A stretch of 23,200 nt of DNA from Bacillota bacterium. GTDB taxonomy: Bacteria > Bacillota > Clostridia > Lachnospirales > Lachnospiraceae. Below the pieces are notes generated by a model. That model worked only from the letters and a program-made list of their open reading frames with translations. It was not told the origin of the DNA and made no database searches. The stretch is taken from NCBI GenBank assembly GCA_023420935.1, contig JAEZUR010000131.1:1-23200 (forward strand). Reading direction: 5' to 3'. Below, piece by piece: positions 1-7,447 of this stretch (positions within the stretch are counted from its first letter, which is position 1; each line of letters begins with the position of its first letter). The position numbers and the translations under genes are program-made.

Positions 1-637
1 CCTGACGATCTGTGGGATTTACTCTGATGTCACAAACGGTGGACGAACAGCACAAGCCATTTTTGACACAAGTAACAAAGATGTTTTGAGCGTCGACATT
101 GCGGTCACATTTCTTGACCGACAGAACGTAGAGGCGGCAATATCACAATACAGGAAACAGTTCACTTTTGCTAAGATTACCAGCATTGACCAAAGCATCG
201 GGCAGATGCTCGGCTCTATACGAGATGCTATTCAAGTGGCTTCCATTGTCGCTACCTTGGCAACCGTCCTGCTCACACTACTGGTCACAGTGCTGTTTAT
301 GAATATGCTGGTGGCGAAGGATCATTATCCTATTGCCATATTGAAATCATTGGGCTTCACCGATATGGATATTCGCAGGCAGTATCTTACGCGCTCCATC
401 ACCATACTAGCACTTGGCATAATCATCGGCACGATTCTTGCAAACACACTGGGAGAACTCGTCGGTATTGCAATCGTTTCTTCCTTTGGCGCGACAACCT
501 TCCATTTTATAGTAAACCCATGGTTTTCCTATCTCGTCTCGCCTCTGCTAATCGCAAGTTGCGTTGTCGTCGCCACCATGCTGGGTGTTTCTGGCATACA
601 AGCAATAAAAATTTCCCAACATATTAAGGAGGCTTAA
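1..637 (+). CDS. ABC transporter permease, FtsX/MacB type (5' truncated by window)
   Basis: The frame is open from base 2 to the TAA at 635-637, giving about 211 codons, so the true start lies left of the window; the TTG at 86 is only an internal codon. The visible part resembles the C-terminal FtsX domain of permeases that work with MacB/LolD-like ATPases: a short extracytoplasmic piece, then three hydrophobic segments (about window codons 75-100, 135-160 and 175-200). Between the first two lies the cytoplasmic stretch DHYPIAILKSLGFTDMDIRR, typical of the coupling region of this family. The ATPase gene starts 4 nt after the stop, and its ribosome binding site (AAGGAGG, 626-632) lies in the last codons here, so the two are one operon. 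The substrate cannot be told. GC content is higher than in the genes to the right. Confidence 0.85.
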   Translation, partial: LTICGIYSDVTNGGRTAQAIFDTSNKDVLSVDIAVTFLDRQNVEAAISQYRKQFTFAKITSIDQSIGQMLGSIRDAIQVASIVATLATVLLTLLVTVLFMNMLVAKDHYPIAILKSLGFTDMDIRRQYLTRSITILALGIIIGTILANTLGELVGIAIVSSFGATTFHFIVNPWFSYLVSPLLIASCVVVATMLGVSGIQAIKISQHIKEA

Positions 638-641
638 CATT

Positions 642-1400
642 ATGAATAGCATTATTACAGGTAAAAATATTGTAAAAAACTTTGATAAGGGTAATGAGCA
701 AACAAAGGTGCTGAACGGAATAAACGTGGAAATAGCAAAAAGCGAATTTGTTGCCGTAATGGGGCCGTCCGGTTCGGGGAAGTCCACACTGTTGTTCGTG
801 CTTAGTGGCATGGATGAGATTACAAGCGGATCGGTGAAATTTGGCGATACTGAACTATCTGAACTTAGCGAAAATGCACTTACAGATATTCGCCGAACAA
901 AAATGGGTTTTGTCTTTCAACAGCCCACCATGTTAAAAAACTTGAATCTTTTGGATAATATCATCCTCCCCGCCACCCATGAGGGAAAAAAGGATGTAGA
1001 AAAACTAACTCAAATGGCAAAGGACCTGATGAAGAAAACGGGGATTGCCGGGCTTGAAAACAGGGATACCACGGAGGTTTCGGGCGGCCAGCTCCAGAGA
1101 GCCGGTATCTGTCGCGCCCTGATGAATGCACCAGAGATTCTCTTTGCAGACGAGCCGACTGGAGCGCTCAACTCACAATCGGCAGAGGAAATCATGGGGC
1201 TACTTGTAAACATCAACAAGGAAGGCACAGCAATAATGCTTGTGACCCACGACATAAAAGTTGCAGCCAAGGCTGACAGGGTTCTGTTTACAAAGGACGG
1301 GAATATCGTTTCCGAACTACCGCTACAAAAGTTCAGCGGCAGGGATATGGAGACGCGAGAGAAAAAGGTACTCGCTGGAATGACAGCCGTGGGTATTTAG
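642..1400 (+). CDS. ABC transporter ATP-binding protein (MacB/LolD-like)
   Basis: This 252-residue ATPase has all the family motifs: Walker A GPSGSGKST at 41-49, the Q-loop glutamine near 93, signature VSGGQ at 146-150, Walker B ILFADEPTGAL at about 166-176, and the H-loop histidine in VTHD near 203. It should power the FtsX-type permease encoded 4 nt upstream. Such pairs often move peptides or lipids, or give resistance to antimicrobial peptides; which applies here cannot be read from the sequence. The ATG at 642 is set by AAGGAGG at 626-632. Base composition is much richer in GC than the neighbouring leftward genes, which suggests acquisition from elsewhere. The gene ends ahead of a clear terminator at 1512-1550. 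Confidence 0.93.
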   Translation: MNSIITGKNIVKNFDKGNEQTKVLNGINVEIAKSEFVAVMGPSGSGKSTLLFVLSGMDEITSGSVKFGDTELSELSENALTDIRRTKMGFVFQQPTMLKNLNLLDNIILPATHEGKKDVEKLTQMAKDLMKKTGIAGLENRDTTEVSGGQLQRAGICRALMNAPEILFADEPTGALNSQSAEEIMGLLVNINKEGTAIMLVTHDIKVAAKADRVLFTKDGNIVSELPLQKFSGRDMETREKKVLAGMTAVGI

Positions 1401-1511
1401 ATACAATTAAAAATTCCAAATAGCCATATAAACTATGCCCATTATTTTTCTAAATGACTACCGCTCTCATTACAATGAAAGAATATTAGAACCGAATTTT
1501 TTACGTAAAAA

Positions 1512-1550
1512 ACCGACAGAAGCAATAAGCTCCTATCGGTCTTTTTCTTT
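1512..1550 (+). terminator. Rho-independent terminator, probably bidirectional
   Basis: A 12-position stem (1512-1523 with 1529-1540, two mismatches, loop AATAA) is followed by CTTTTTCTTT, which terminates the ABC transporter operon. On the other strand the hairpin is followed by a T-run (bases 1507-1512 are A on the + strand), so it can also end the leftward DUF2752 transcript. Confidence 0.8.
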
Positions 1551-1564
1551 GGTATAAATTTATT

Positions 1565-1966
1565 TTATACTATTGTTGGCTTTAAATAGTGAAAAAACGG
1601 AATGTTTCTTGCTATTCCAAATAGAATTAAAACAATTATCACAATCACAAATAATCTCTGTTGGCCTTTGGTAATCTTAGTACTTTCGCCTTTCAAATAT
1701 GTAATAATGTAATGGATAAAATACCATATTAAAACAGGAGAAACAATTATAGCTCCTGGATTATATCGAAACGCTTGATAAAAATCAAAATGTAATAAGG
1801 AAAGACACATTCTGGATACACCACAGCCTGGACAATAGATTCCTGTTACTTCATAGATTGCACAAGGAATTGCGATTCCAGTAACAGTCCAAAAAACTGC
1901 ATATGCTAATCCAGCTGCTATTATGATAGATAGCGTAATAATTACTTTTTTCACTCTTTGTTTCAT
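1565..1966 (-). CDS. DUF2752 family membrane protein
   Basis: This 133-residue protein has three hydrophobic segments (about 8-30, 70-90 and 103-122). It carries the motif CPGCGVSRM at about 45-53, the CPxCGxTR hallmark of DUF2752, just after the first segment. The paired cysteines could bind metal or form a disulfide; no biochemical function is known to me for the family. The start lies 4 nt past the stop of the DUF4234 gene, and the sequence before it (AAGATGAAC) is a poor ribosome binding site, so translation is probably coupled. The stop lies just before the shared terminator at 1512-1550. Confidence 0.8.
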   Translation of the reverse strand: MKQRVKKVIITLSIIIAAGLAYAVFWTVTGIAIPCAIYEVTGIYCPGCGVSRMCLSLLHFDFYQAFRYNPGAIIVSPVLIWYFIHYIITYLKGESTKITKGQQRLFVIVIIVLILFGIARNIPFFHYLKPTIV

Positions 1967-1970
1967 TTTA

Positions 1971-2315
1971 TTAGTTCATCTTATTAAGTTCTGATTGCAT
2001 TAAACAGTAGTTAACAATTCCTAAACCAAAAATCTGTAATAACAGATAAACGATAGCCATATCGGTACCATTGGTATCAATTCCACGATTCTGTTTCGCT
2101 ACAGCAAGGTTTTGACCCATCTTGTATGCCCAGTAGATTCCATAGATACCACATGTTACTAATGTAAGTAAAAATGCAACTCCACCAGAAATAGAATGAT
2201 CTCCACTTGCTTCTCCTATGTCATCTGTTAAAACGATAAACCAATAGATTCCATAGATTCCACATGTAAGAATTGTGAAAATAACACCCAATGCTATGTC
2301 ACGATGTTTCATCAT
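1971..2315 (-). CDS. DUF4234 family membrane protein
   Basis: This small integral membrane protein has about 114 residues from the start chosen here. It contains two copies of a T-C-G-I-Y-G-I-Y-W pattern (FTILTCGIYGIYWF and LVTCGIYGIYWAYK), typical of DUF4234, and a third hydrophobic segment near the C terminus. Function is unknown. A longer reading begins at an ATG at 2334-2336, but the strong ribosome binding site GGGAGG (2321-2326) would then lie inside the coding region. The ATG at 2313-2315, 5 nt beyond it, is the better start. It is the first gene of a two-gene operon with the DUF2752 gene, driven from the promoter at 2348-2376. Confidence 0.8.
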   Translation of the reverse strand: MMKHRDIALGVIFTILTCGIYGIYWFIVLTDDIGEASGDHSISGGVAFLLTLVTCGIYGIYWAYKMGQNLAVAKQNRGIDTNGTDMAIVYLLLQIFGLGIVNYCLMQSELNKMN

Positions 2316-2347
2316 TATATCCTCCCTTTTCTTCATTTTATATTAAT

Positions 2348-2376
2348 ACGATATAATTAATTACGTAATTTGTCAA
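2348..2376 (-). promoter_or_regulatory. Promoter of the DUF4234-DUF2752 operon
   Basis: A perfect -35 box TTGACA (2371-2376, minus strand), a 17-bp spacer and a weaker -10 TATCGT (2348-2353) lie upstream of the start. The spacer contains the perfect 12-bp palindrome AATTACGTAATT (2359-2370), a possible operator. Confidence 0.6.
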
Positions 2377-2398
2377 TAAATTTTATTAATATATCTTT

Positions 2399-2431
2399 AT
2401 TTTAATTTTATTTTAATTTCATTTTAATTTA
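2399..2431. repeat. Three 11-bp AT tandem repeats (possible curved DNA)
   Basis: The unit ATTTTAATTT plus one variable base occurs three times in a row with an 11-bp period. It lies between the divergent promoters of the DUF4234 operon and the dehydrogenase gene. T-tracts spaced about one helical turn apart are expected to bend DNA; a role here is inference. Confidence 0.6.
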
Positions 2432-2468
2432 ATATTTTCCACATTTCATAAATGGCTTTTATTTATGG

Positions 2469-2474
2469 TATAAT
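2469..2474 (+). promoter_or_regulatory. -10 box of the short-chain dehydrogenase gene
   Basis: A perfect TATAAT lies about 40 bp upstream of the start codon. No good -35 box stands at 16-18 bp, so recognition may rest on the AT-rich DNA upstream. Confidence 0.5.
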
Positions 2475-2512
2475 GAAAACAATACAATATCACTATAGAA
2501 AGGATGAATCAA

Positions 2513-3271
2513 ATGTATGCACTTGTAACTGGTGCCTCTAGTGGGATTGGAAAAGATATCGCATTTTTATTAGCAAAGCGTGGCTATCACTTAATCATTG
2601 TTGCTAGACGCATGGATCGCCTAATGCAGTTAAAAAATCAGATTGAAAAAACTTGTTTGGTAAAGGTAAAGCCCATGTCCTATGATTTATCAGAAGAAGA
2701 AAATTGCTACAACCTTTTCGAAGCCTGTAAAAGCTACCCAATCAGTGTCGTTATAAATTCAGCTGGATTTGGCAAAGTAGGTTATTTTCCTGAAATTCCA
2801 CTGGATTCTGAAATATCAATGATAAATACCAATATTATATCACTTCATATCTTAACCAAATTATTTGCAAACACAATGAAAAAGGGTAGAATCCTAAATG
2901 TTGCAAGCATGGCCGGATTTCAACCCGCTCCTACGCTTGCAACATATAGTGCTACCAAAGCATATGTTCTGAATTTTAGTGTCGGCGTCAATTATGAATT
3001 AAAAAGAAACCATCGTAAGGTTCATATTTCAACCTTATGTCCTGGACCTGTGGCAACTGAATTTGATCTGGTTGCTGGAGCTAACTTTTCCTTACATTCC
3101 ATCACAGATAAATTATGTGCCAAAGAAGCTGTAGATGGGTTATTTAAGAATAAAGATATAATTATTCCTAGCTTTCAAATGAAACTCATTCACTGTGTGA
3201 CGAAACTACTACCATATCGTATCATTCTGCCTATTGAATACAAACTTCAGACTAGGAAGTTAACTAAATAG
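2513..3271 (+). CDS. Short-chain dehydrogenase/reductase (SDR family)
   Basis: This NAD(P)-dependent oxidoreductase of the classical SDR fold has about 252 residues. It shows the nucleotide-binding motif TGASSGIG at 6-13, an NSAG motif (the NNAG position) near 82-85, the catalytic serine in VASMAG (about 132), and YSATK with catalytic Tyr and Lys at about 145 and 149. A basic residue after the second strand (ARR) fits NADP preference. The substrate is unknown. An ATG at 2504 is in frame, but AAAGGA (2499-2504) overlaps it, whereas the ATG at 2513 sits 8 nt beyond that site. The stop codon overlaps the convergent end of galT by 8 bp, and its terminator appears to lie inside galT (3280-3318). 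Confidence 0.88.
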   Translation: MYALVTGASSGIGKDIAFLLAKRGYHLIIVARRMDRLMQLKNQIEKTCLVKVKPMSYDLSEEENCYNLFEACKSYPISVVINSAGFGKVGYFPEIPLDSEISMINTNIISLHILTKLFANTMKKGRILNVASMAGFQPAPTLATYSATKAYVLNFSVGVNYELKRNHRKVHISTLCPGPVATEFDLVAGANFSLHSITDKLCAKEAVDGLFKNKDIIIPSFQMKLIHCVTKLLPYRIILPIEYKLQTRKLTK

Positions 3272-4757
3272 TTCGAATAAACCGTCTGAAGGCTGCCATG
3301 CCTTCTTCGGTTCTTTTATATACACCTGCATGTTCTAAAACCTTAGCAAACACGATTCCGATCTCGTTCTGCAAAATACCTCCGACATTTTCCGCATTTA
3401 TCTCTTCATATTCAGGTAAGAACTCTTCAACCCAATTTGCATGTTTTTCAATCATTTCATGGGAACGAATGTCCTTATTCTGGACGATATACTCACCAAG
3501 AATCTCCATTTCTTCTTTTAATCTAGATGGTAATACTGCTAGTCCCATTACTTCAATTAACCCAATGTTTTCCTTCTTAATATGATGGAGCTCTGCATGA
3601 GGATGGTATACTCCAAGTGGATGTTCTTCCGTAGTAATATTATTACGTAAAACTAAATCTAATTCAAATGTATCTTCTACTTTTCGGGCAATCGGTGTAA
3701 TTGTATTGTGTGGTTCTTCTTTTGTATACGCATAAATAAACGCATCAGGATCAGAATAATCACGCCATTTTCCAAGAATGATATCTCCCAATTCAATTAA
3801 TCTTTGTTCCTCTTTGCCTCTCAATCGAATCACTGACATAGGCCAATTAACAATACCAGCCTCAACATCTTCAAATCCTACGATAGAAAAATGCTCTGTC
3901 ATTGGAGCTTTCGCCATAGCGAAAGAATAATTACCTCCTTGGAAATGATCATGGGTTAAAATAGAACCTCCAACAATTGGTAGATCTGCATTGGAACCTA
4001 CGAAATAATGTGGAAATTGCTTTACAAAATCAAAAAGTTTACAAAATGCCGCCTTGTCAATCTTCATTGGCGTATGTTTACCACTGAACACAATACAATG
4101 CTCATTGTAATATACATATGGAGAATATTGAAATCCCCATTGCTGTCCATAAATAGTAACAGGAATAATGCGATGATTCTGTCTGGCCGGATGATTCACT
4201 CTTCCAGCATAGCCTTCATTTTCCTTGCAAAGTAAGCAAGCTGGATATCCGCTTTGTTTCGCTAACTTAGCTGCAGCAATCGCTTTTGGATCCTTTTCTG
4301 GTTTTGATAAATTAATGGTAATATCGATATCACCATATTCTGTTTTAGTTACCCATTTCACATCCTTAATGATGCGATATCTACGGATATAGTCTGTATC
4401 CTGACTAAGCTTATAATAATATTCGGTTGCTTCCTTTGGTGATACCTGGTATTTCTTTTGAAATACACGAATTACATCACTTGGTCTTGGTGTTAACAAA
4501 CCCATTATTTTGGTATCAAAAAGATCACGATAAACAATACTATCTTCCTTCATGATTCCCATTTGGCAGGCATAATCCATTAATTCCGAAAGAACTTCTT
4601 CTAGATTTATCTTACTGTATTCTTCTACTGGCTCATCATATTCTTCTAGCTGAAACAATTGAAGTAACTGGTTGACAGCATAGATTCTATCAGTCTCTTC
4701 AATTAAACCTGTTTCCAAACCATATGTAACCAATTTTTTTATATTCTTGTAAATCAT
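3264..4757 (-). CDS. galT: Galactose-1-phosphate uridylyltransferase, class II
   Basis: GalT exchanges galactose 1-phosphate with UDP-glucose to give glucose 1-phosphate and UDP-galactose, the middle step of the Leloir pathway. At 497 residues this is the long Gram-positive (class II) form, not the roughly 350-residue E. coli type. Visible marks are CLLCKENEGYAGR, GGSILTHDHFQGG (the HxH region carrying the uridylylated histidine) and HPHAELHHIKKENIGLIEVMG near the C terminus. The start is supported by TTGGAG eight bases upstream. It is the last gene of galK-galE-galT, 47 bp after galE. Its last codons overlap the convergent dehydrogenase gene and contain a hairpin that looks like a terminator for both strands. 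Confidence 0.95.
   Translation of the reverse strand: MIYKNIKKLVTYGLETGLIEETDRIYAVNQLLQLFQLEEYDEPVEEYSKINLEEVLSELMDYACQMGIMKEDSIVYRDLFDTKIMGLLTPRPSDVIRVFQKKYQVSPKEATEYYYKLSQDTDYIRRYRIIKDVKWVTKTEYGDIDITINLSKPEKDPKAIAAAKLAKQSGYPACLLCKENEGYAGRVNHPARQNHRIIPVTIYGQQWGFQYSPYVYYNEHCIVFSGKHTPMKIDKAAFCKLFDFVKQFPHYFVGSNADLPIVGGSILTHDHFQGGNYSFAMAKAPMTEHFSIVGFEDVEAGIVNWPMSVIRLRGKEEQRLIELGDIILGKWRDYSDPDAFIYAYTKEEPHNTITPIARKVEDTFELDLVLRNNITTEEHPLGVYHPHAELHHIKKENIGLIEVMGLAVLPSRLKEEMEILGEYIVQNKDIRSHEMIEKHANWVEEFLPEYEEINAENVGGILQNEIGIVFAKVLEHAGVYKRTEEGMAAFRRFIRTI
3280..3318 (+). terminator. Terminator-like hairpin inside the 3' coding end of galT
   Basis: AACCG and GAAGGC (3280-3284, 3288-3293) pair with GCCTTC and CGGTT (3300-3305, 3308-3312) around the loop TGCCAT, with a small internal loop, followed by CTTTTATA. 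It lies 8 bp past the dehydrogenase stop. On the other strand the hairpin is followed by TTTATTCG, so galT mRNA may also end here. Confidence 0.55.
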
Positions 4758-4804
4758 CTTATCTCCAATCTATGCTTCTTACTTCCAAAACAATAAATTC
4801 TACT

Positions 4805-5794
4805 TTATTTGGCATAACCATGTGGATGATTCTTATGCCAATTCCAAGCGGATTCAATAATCTCTTCTAGATCAGCATGTTCTGGATTCCATCCTAGGAT
4901 TGTTCTTGCTTTCTCGCTGGAAGCAATTAATTTTGCCGGGTCTCCTGCACGTCTTGGTGATACAATTGCATTAATTGGATGTCCCGTCACTTTTCTTGCT
5001 GTTTCAATTACTTCATTTACTGTGAAACCAATTCCATTTCCTAAGTTAAAGATATTGCTTTCGTTACCTTTTACTAAGTAATCCACAGCTAAAATATGTG
5101 CTTGTGCCAAATCGGTTACATGAATGTAATCTCTTACACAAGTGCCGTCTTTGGTATCATAATCATCACCAAATACGCTGATTGCCTCTCTCTGGCCATT
5201 AGGTACTTGTAAGATTAACGGTATTAAATGAGATTCTGGATTATGTGCTTCCCCAATCTCACCACTTTCGTGAGCGCCACATGCATTAAAATATCTTAAG
5301 GAAACAAATCTTAAACCATGTGCCTTACCAGTCCATTTAAACATTTTTTCCATAGATAATTTGGTTTCACCATATGTATTGGTTGGTTCTGTTTTATCTG
5401 ATTCTAAAATTGGAACACTTTCTGGTTCTCCATATGTTGCAGCTGTGGAAGAGAATACTATTTTATCAATGCCATGAGCAACCATAGATTCTAATAAAAC
5501 TTTTGTTCCGCATAGATTGTTATCATAATATTTTAACGGATCAATCATACTCTCACCGACTAGAGAATTGGCTGCAAAATGAATTACTGCATCAATCTTT
5601 TCTTTATCAAAAACCTGATCTACAAATGCTCTATCACGAATGTCGCCTTGATAAAAACGAGCTTTTGGATGTACTGCCTCTTTATATCCAGTCTCTAAAT
5701 TATCGATGATTACAACATCTTCTCCTTTGTCAATTAACTCATACACTGTATGAGATCCAATGTAACCTGCACCACCTAAAACTAAAATTGTCAT
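4805..5794 (-). CDS. galE: UDP-glucose 4-epimerase
   Basis: GalE interconverts UDP-galactose and UDP-glucose with tightly bound NAD, regenerating the UDP-glucose that GalT uses. The protein has 329 residues, the usual length. It has the Rossmann motif GGAGYIGS at 7-14, the active-site SST at 115-117, and catalytic Tyr141 and Lys145 in YGETK, the extended-SDR signature. The C-terminal half has the sugar-nucleotide features FNLGNGIGFTVNEVI and ARTILGW. The start is supported by AGAGAGGAT. It lies 56 bp after galK and 47 bp before galT in one leftward operon. The product can also supply UDP-galactose for cell-wall polymers. Confidence 0.97.
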   Translation of the reverse strand: MTILVLGGAGYIGSHTVYELIDKGEDVVIIDNLETGYKEAVHPKARFYQGDIRDRAFVDQVFDKEKIDAVIHFAANSLVGESMIDPLKYYDNNLCGTKVLLESMVAHGIDKIVFSSTAATYGEPESVPILESDKTEPTNTYGETKLSMEKMFKWTGKAHGLRFVSLRYFNACGAHESGEIGEAHNPESHLIPLILQVPNGQREAISVFGDDYDTKDGTCVRDYIHVTDLAQAHILAVDYLVKGNESNIFNLGNGIGFTVNEVIETARKVTGHPINAIVSPRRAGDPAKLIASSEKARTILGWNPEHADLEEIIESAWNWHKNHPHGYAK

Positions 5795-5850
5795 ATTATT
5801 ATCCTCTCTTTCTTTTCCATATTATTACATTAGCATTATAAATCAACCTC

Positions 5851-7014
5851 TTATAAAATACTAGGTCCATTTCCAACTTCTACCACATAGAAGTCAGCCG
5901 CATACCCAATTTTACTCTGGTACGCATTACCTACATTTTTGATAAAAGATTCTACTTCATTTTCTTCCACAATACTAACAGCGCATCCTCCAAAACCAGC
6001 ACCAGTCATTCTAGCACCTATCACACCCGGTTGCTTTAACGCTTCTTCTACTAAAGTATCTAGTTCAATACCAGTTACTTCATAATCATCACGAAGGGAA
6101 TCATGAGATGCTACCATCAATGTTCCAAATAGCGCAAGATCCTGATTTTTGAGCGCTTCCACTGCTTTGATGGTTCTTTGATTTTCATATACTGCATGTT
6201 TTGCTCTTTTAACACGAATTGGATCTTGAATTACACTTTTGTGTTGTTCAAAAGCCTCTTCTGTCAACTCACCAAGAGACTGAATATCTACAACTTTCTG
6301 AAGTTCCGCCAATGCAGTTTCACATTCACTTCTACGTTCGTTATATTTTGATTCACCTAAACCACGTTTTTTATTTGTATTTAGAATTACGATTTTAATC
6401 CCTTTTAATTCAAGAGGTGCATATTCATAGGATAAATCAGCGGTATCTAAAAAGATTGCCTGATTTGTTTTTCCCATCGCAATTGCAAACTGATCCATAA
6501 TTCCACAGTTTACACCGTTGAACTTATTTTCTGCATATTGCCCAATTAATGCAAGCTCAATAAGATCTACTTCTAATTGGAATAAATCTTTTAAAATATA
6601 TCCAGTTAATATTTCTAAAGAAGCAGAAGAAGATAATCCAGAACCATTTGGAATATTACCATAAATCAAAATATCCATACCATAATCGATATGATAACCC
6701 TTCTCTCCTAAAGCCCAGATAACGCCCTTAGGATAATTAGTCCAGTTATCTTCCTTCTTATATGTAATACCTTCAATGGAAGATTCTAACATACCTAACT
6801 GTTCAAAATTCATAGAATAAAATCTTAATGTCTTATCCTTATTCTTTTTAGCAACTGCATAAGTTCCAATTGTTAAAGCACATGGAAATACGTGACCACC
6901 ATTATAATCCGTATGCTCTCCAATTAAATTAACACGCCCCGGAGCAAAATAAACCTTCGCCCCATCAACCTCTCCAAAAACCTCTTGAAACTTTTCTAAT
7001 AATTTTTTCTTCAT
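5851..7014 (-). CDS. galK: Galactokinase
   Basis: GalK phosphorylates galactose with ATP to galactose 1-phosphate, the entry step of the Leloir pathway. It is a GHMP kinase of about 387 residues. It has the galactokinase signature PGRVNLIGEHTDYNGG at 25-40, the ATP-binding GSGLSSSAS at about 124-132, and the C-terminal GARMTGAGFGGCA. An in-frame ATG at 7041 would give nine more residues, but the ribosome binding site GGAAAGGAG (7021-7029) lies inside that extension. The ATG at 7012-7014, 6 nt beyond it, is preferred. First gene of galK-galE-galT. Confidence 0.97.
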   Translation of the reverse strand: MKKKLLEKFQEVFGEVDGAKVYFAPGRVNLIGEHTDYNGGHVFPCALTIGTYAVAKKNKDKTLRFYSMNFEQLGMLESSIEGITYKKEDNWTNYPKGVIWALGEKGYHIDYGMDILIYGNIPNGSGLSSSASLEILTGYILKDLFQLEVDLIELALIGQYAENKFNGVNCGIMDQFAIAMGKTNQAIFLDTADLSYEYAPLELKGIKIVILNTNKKRGLGESKYNERRSECETALAELQKVVDIQSLGELTEEAFEQHKSVIQDPIRVKRAKHAVYENQRTIKAVEALKNQDLALFGTLMVASHDSLRDDYEVTGIELDTLVEEALKQPGVIGARMTGAGFGGCAVSIVEENEVESFIKNVGNAYQSKIGYAADFYVVEVGNGPSIL

Positions 7015-7088
7015 ATATAGCTCCTTTCCATTCAAAACCATTTATAACAATATTTCTGTTTTCTAACATCTTTTTTGTTCTTATCTTT

Positions 7089-7117
7089 ATAATACCTCTG
7101 TTTTTACAAAAAGTAAA
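7089..7117 (-). promoter_or_regulatory. Promoter of the galKET operon
   Basis: A -35 box TTTACT (7112-7117), a 17-bp spacer and a -10 box TATTAT (7089-7094) on the minus strand lie about 75 bp upstream of the galK start. No convincing CcpA or GalR site was seen next to it. Confidence 0.6.
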
Positions 7118-7243
7118 TACCAAATAGTATAAATTATTTATTTTTTATTATCTCAAGTTTAAACACCATATCTAAAACCCAAACTCTAATATTCCAACCC
7201 AAAATAATTCTTATATTTATTACATTTTATTTTATCTTAGTCG

Positions 7244-7355
7244 TTTATCTTTTATCTATAGACTTTTATCTATTGACTAATATCTTCTATCTATTGACTT
7301 TTATCTACTATCTTTTGTCTTTTATCTTTTGTCTTTTATCTTTTGTCTTTTATCT
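7244..7355. repeat. Array of 16 consecutive heptamers, consensus TTTRTCT
   Basis: Sixteen 7-bp units follow each other without a gap. Each ends in (A/G)(T/A)CT; the common ones are TTTATCT, TTTGTCT and ATTGACT. From 7314 to 7355 they alternate strictly as TTTGTCT/TTTATCT, forming a perfect 14-bp tandem repeat. Decayed units continue on both sides (7231-7243 and 7356-7390). The + strand is almost pure pyrimidine apart from the R and W positions. No reading frame is maintained. It lies between the galK promoter and the structured element at 7448-7721. Confidence 0.85.
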
Positions 7356-7447
7356 TTTTTCAATTTCTATTTTATCTCTTGTCTTTTGTATCATTCTGCA
7401 ACATATTAATTATTATTATCCACGTAGATTCAAGAAGAAAGTACATT

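Noticed and set aside
86..637. TTG at 86 as the start of the permease
   Set aside because: The frame is open to the left window edge and the encoded sequence continues as a plausible FtsX-type extracytoplasmic segment, so the gene is truncated, not short.
2316..2336. Upstream ATG of the DUF4234 gene
   Set aside because: Its first codons contain the ribosome binding site GGGAGG used by the ATG at 2315.
7244..7355. Heptamer array considered as a CRISPR
   Set aside because: Units are 7 bp with no spacers, and no cas genes are present.
7417..7425. DnaA-box-like TTATCCACG
   Set aside because: A single near match with no cluster of boxes and no dnaA or dnaN nearby.
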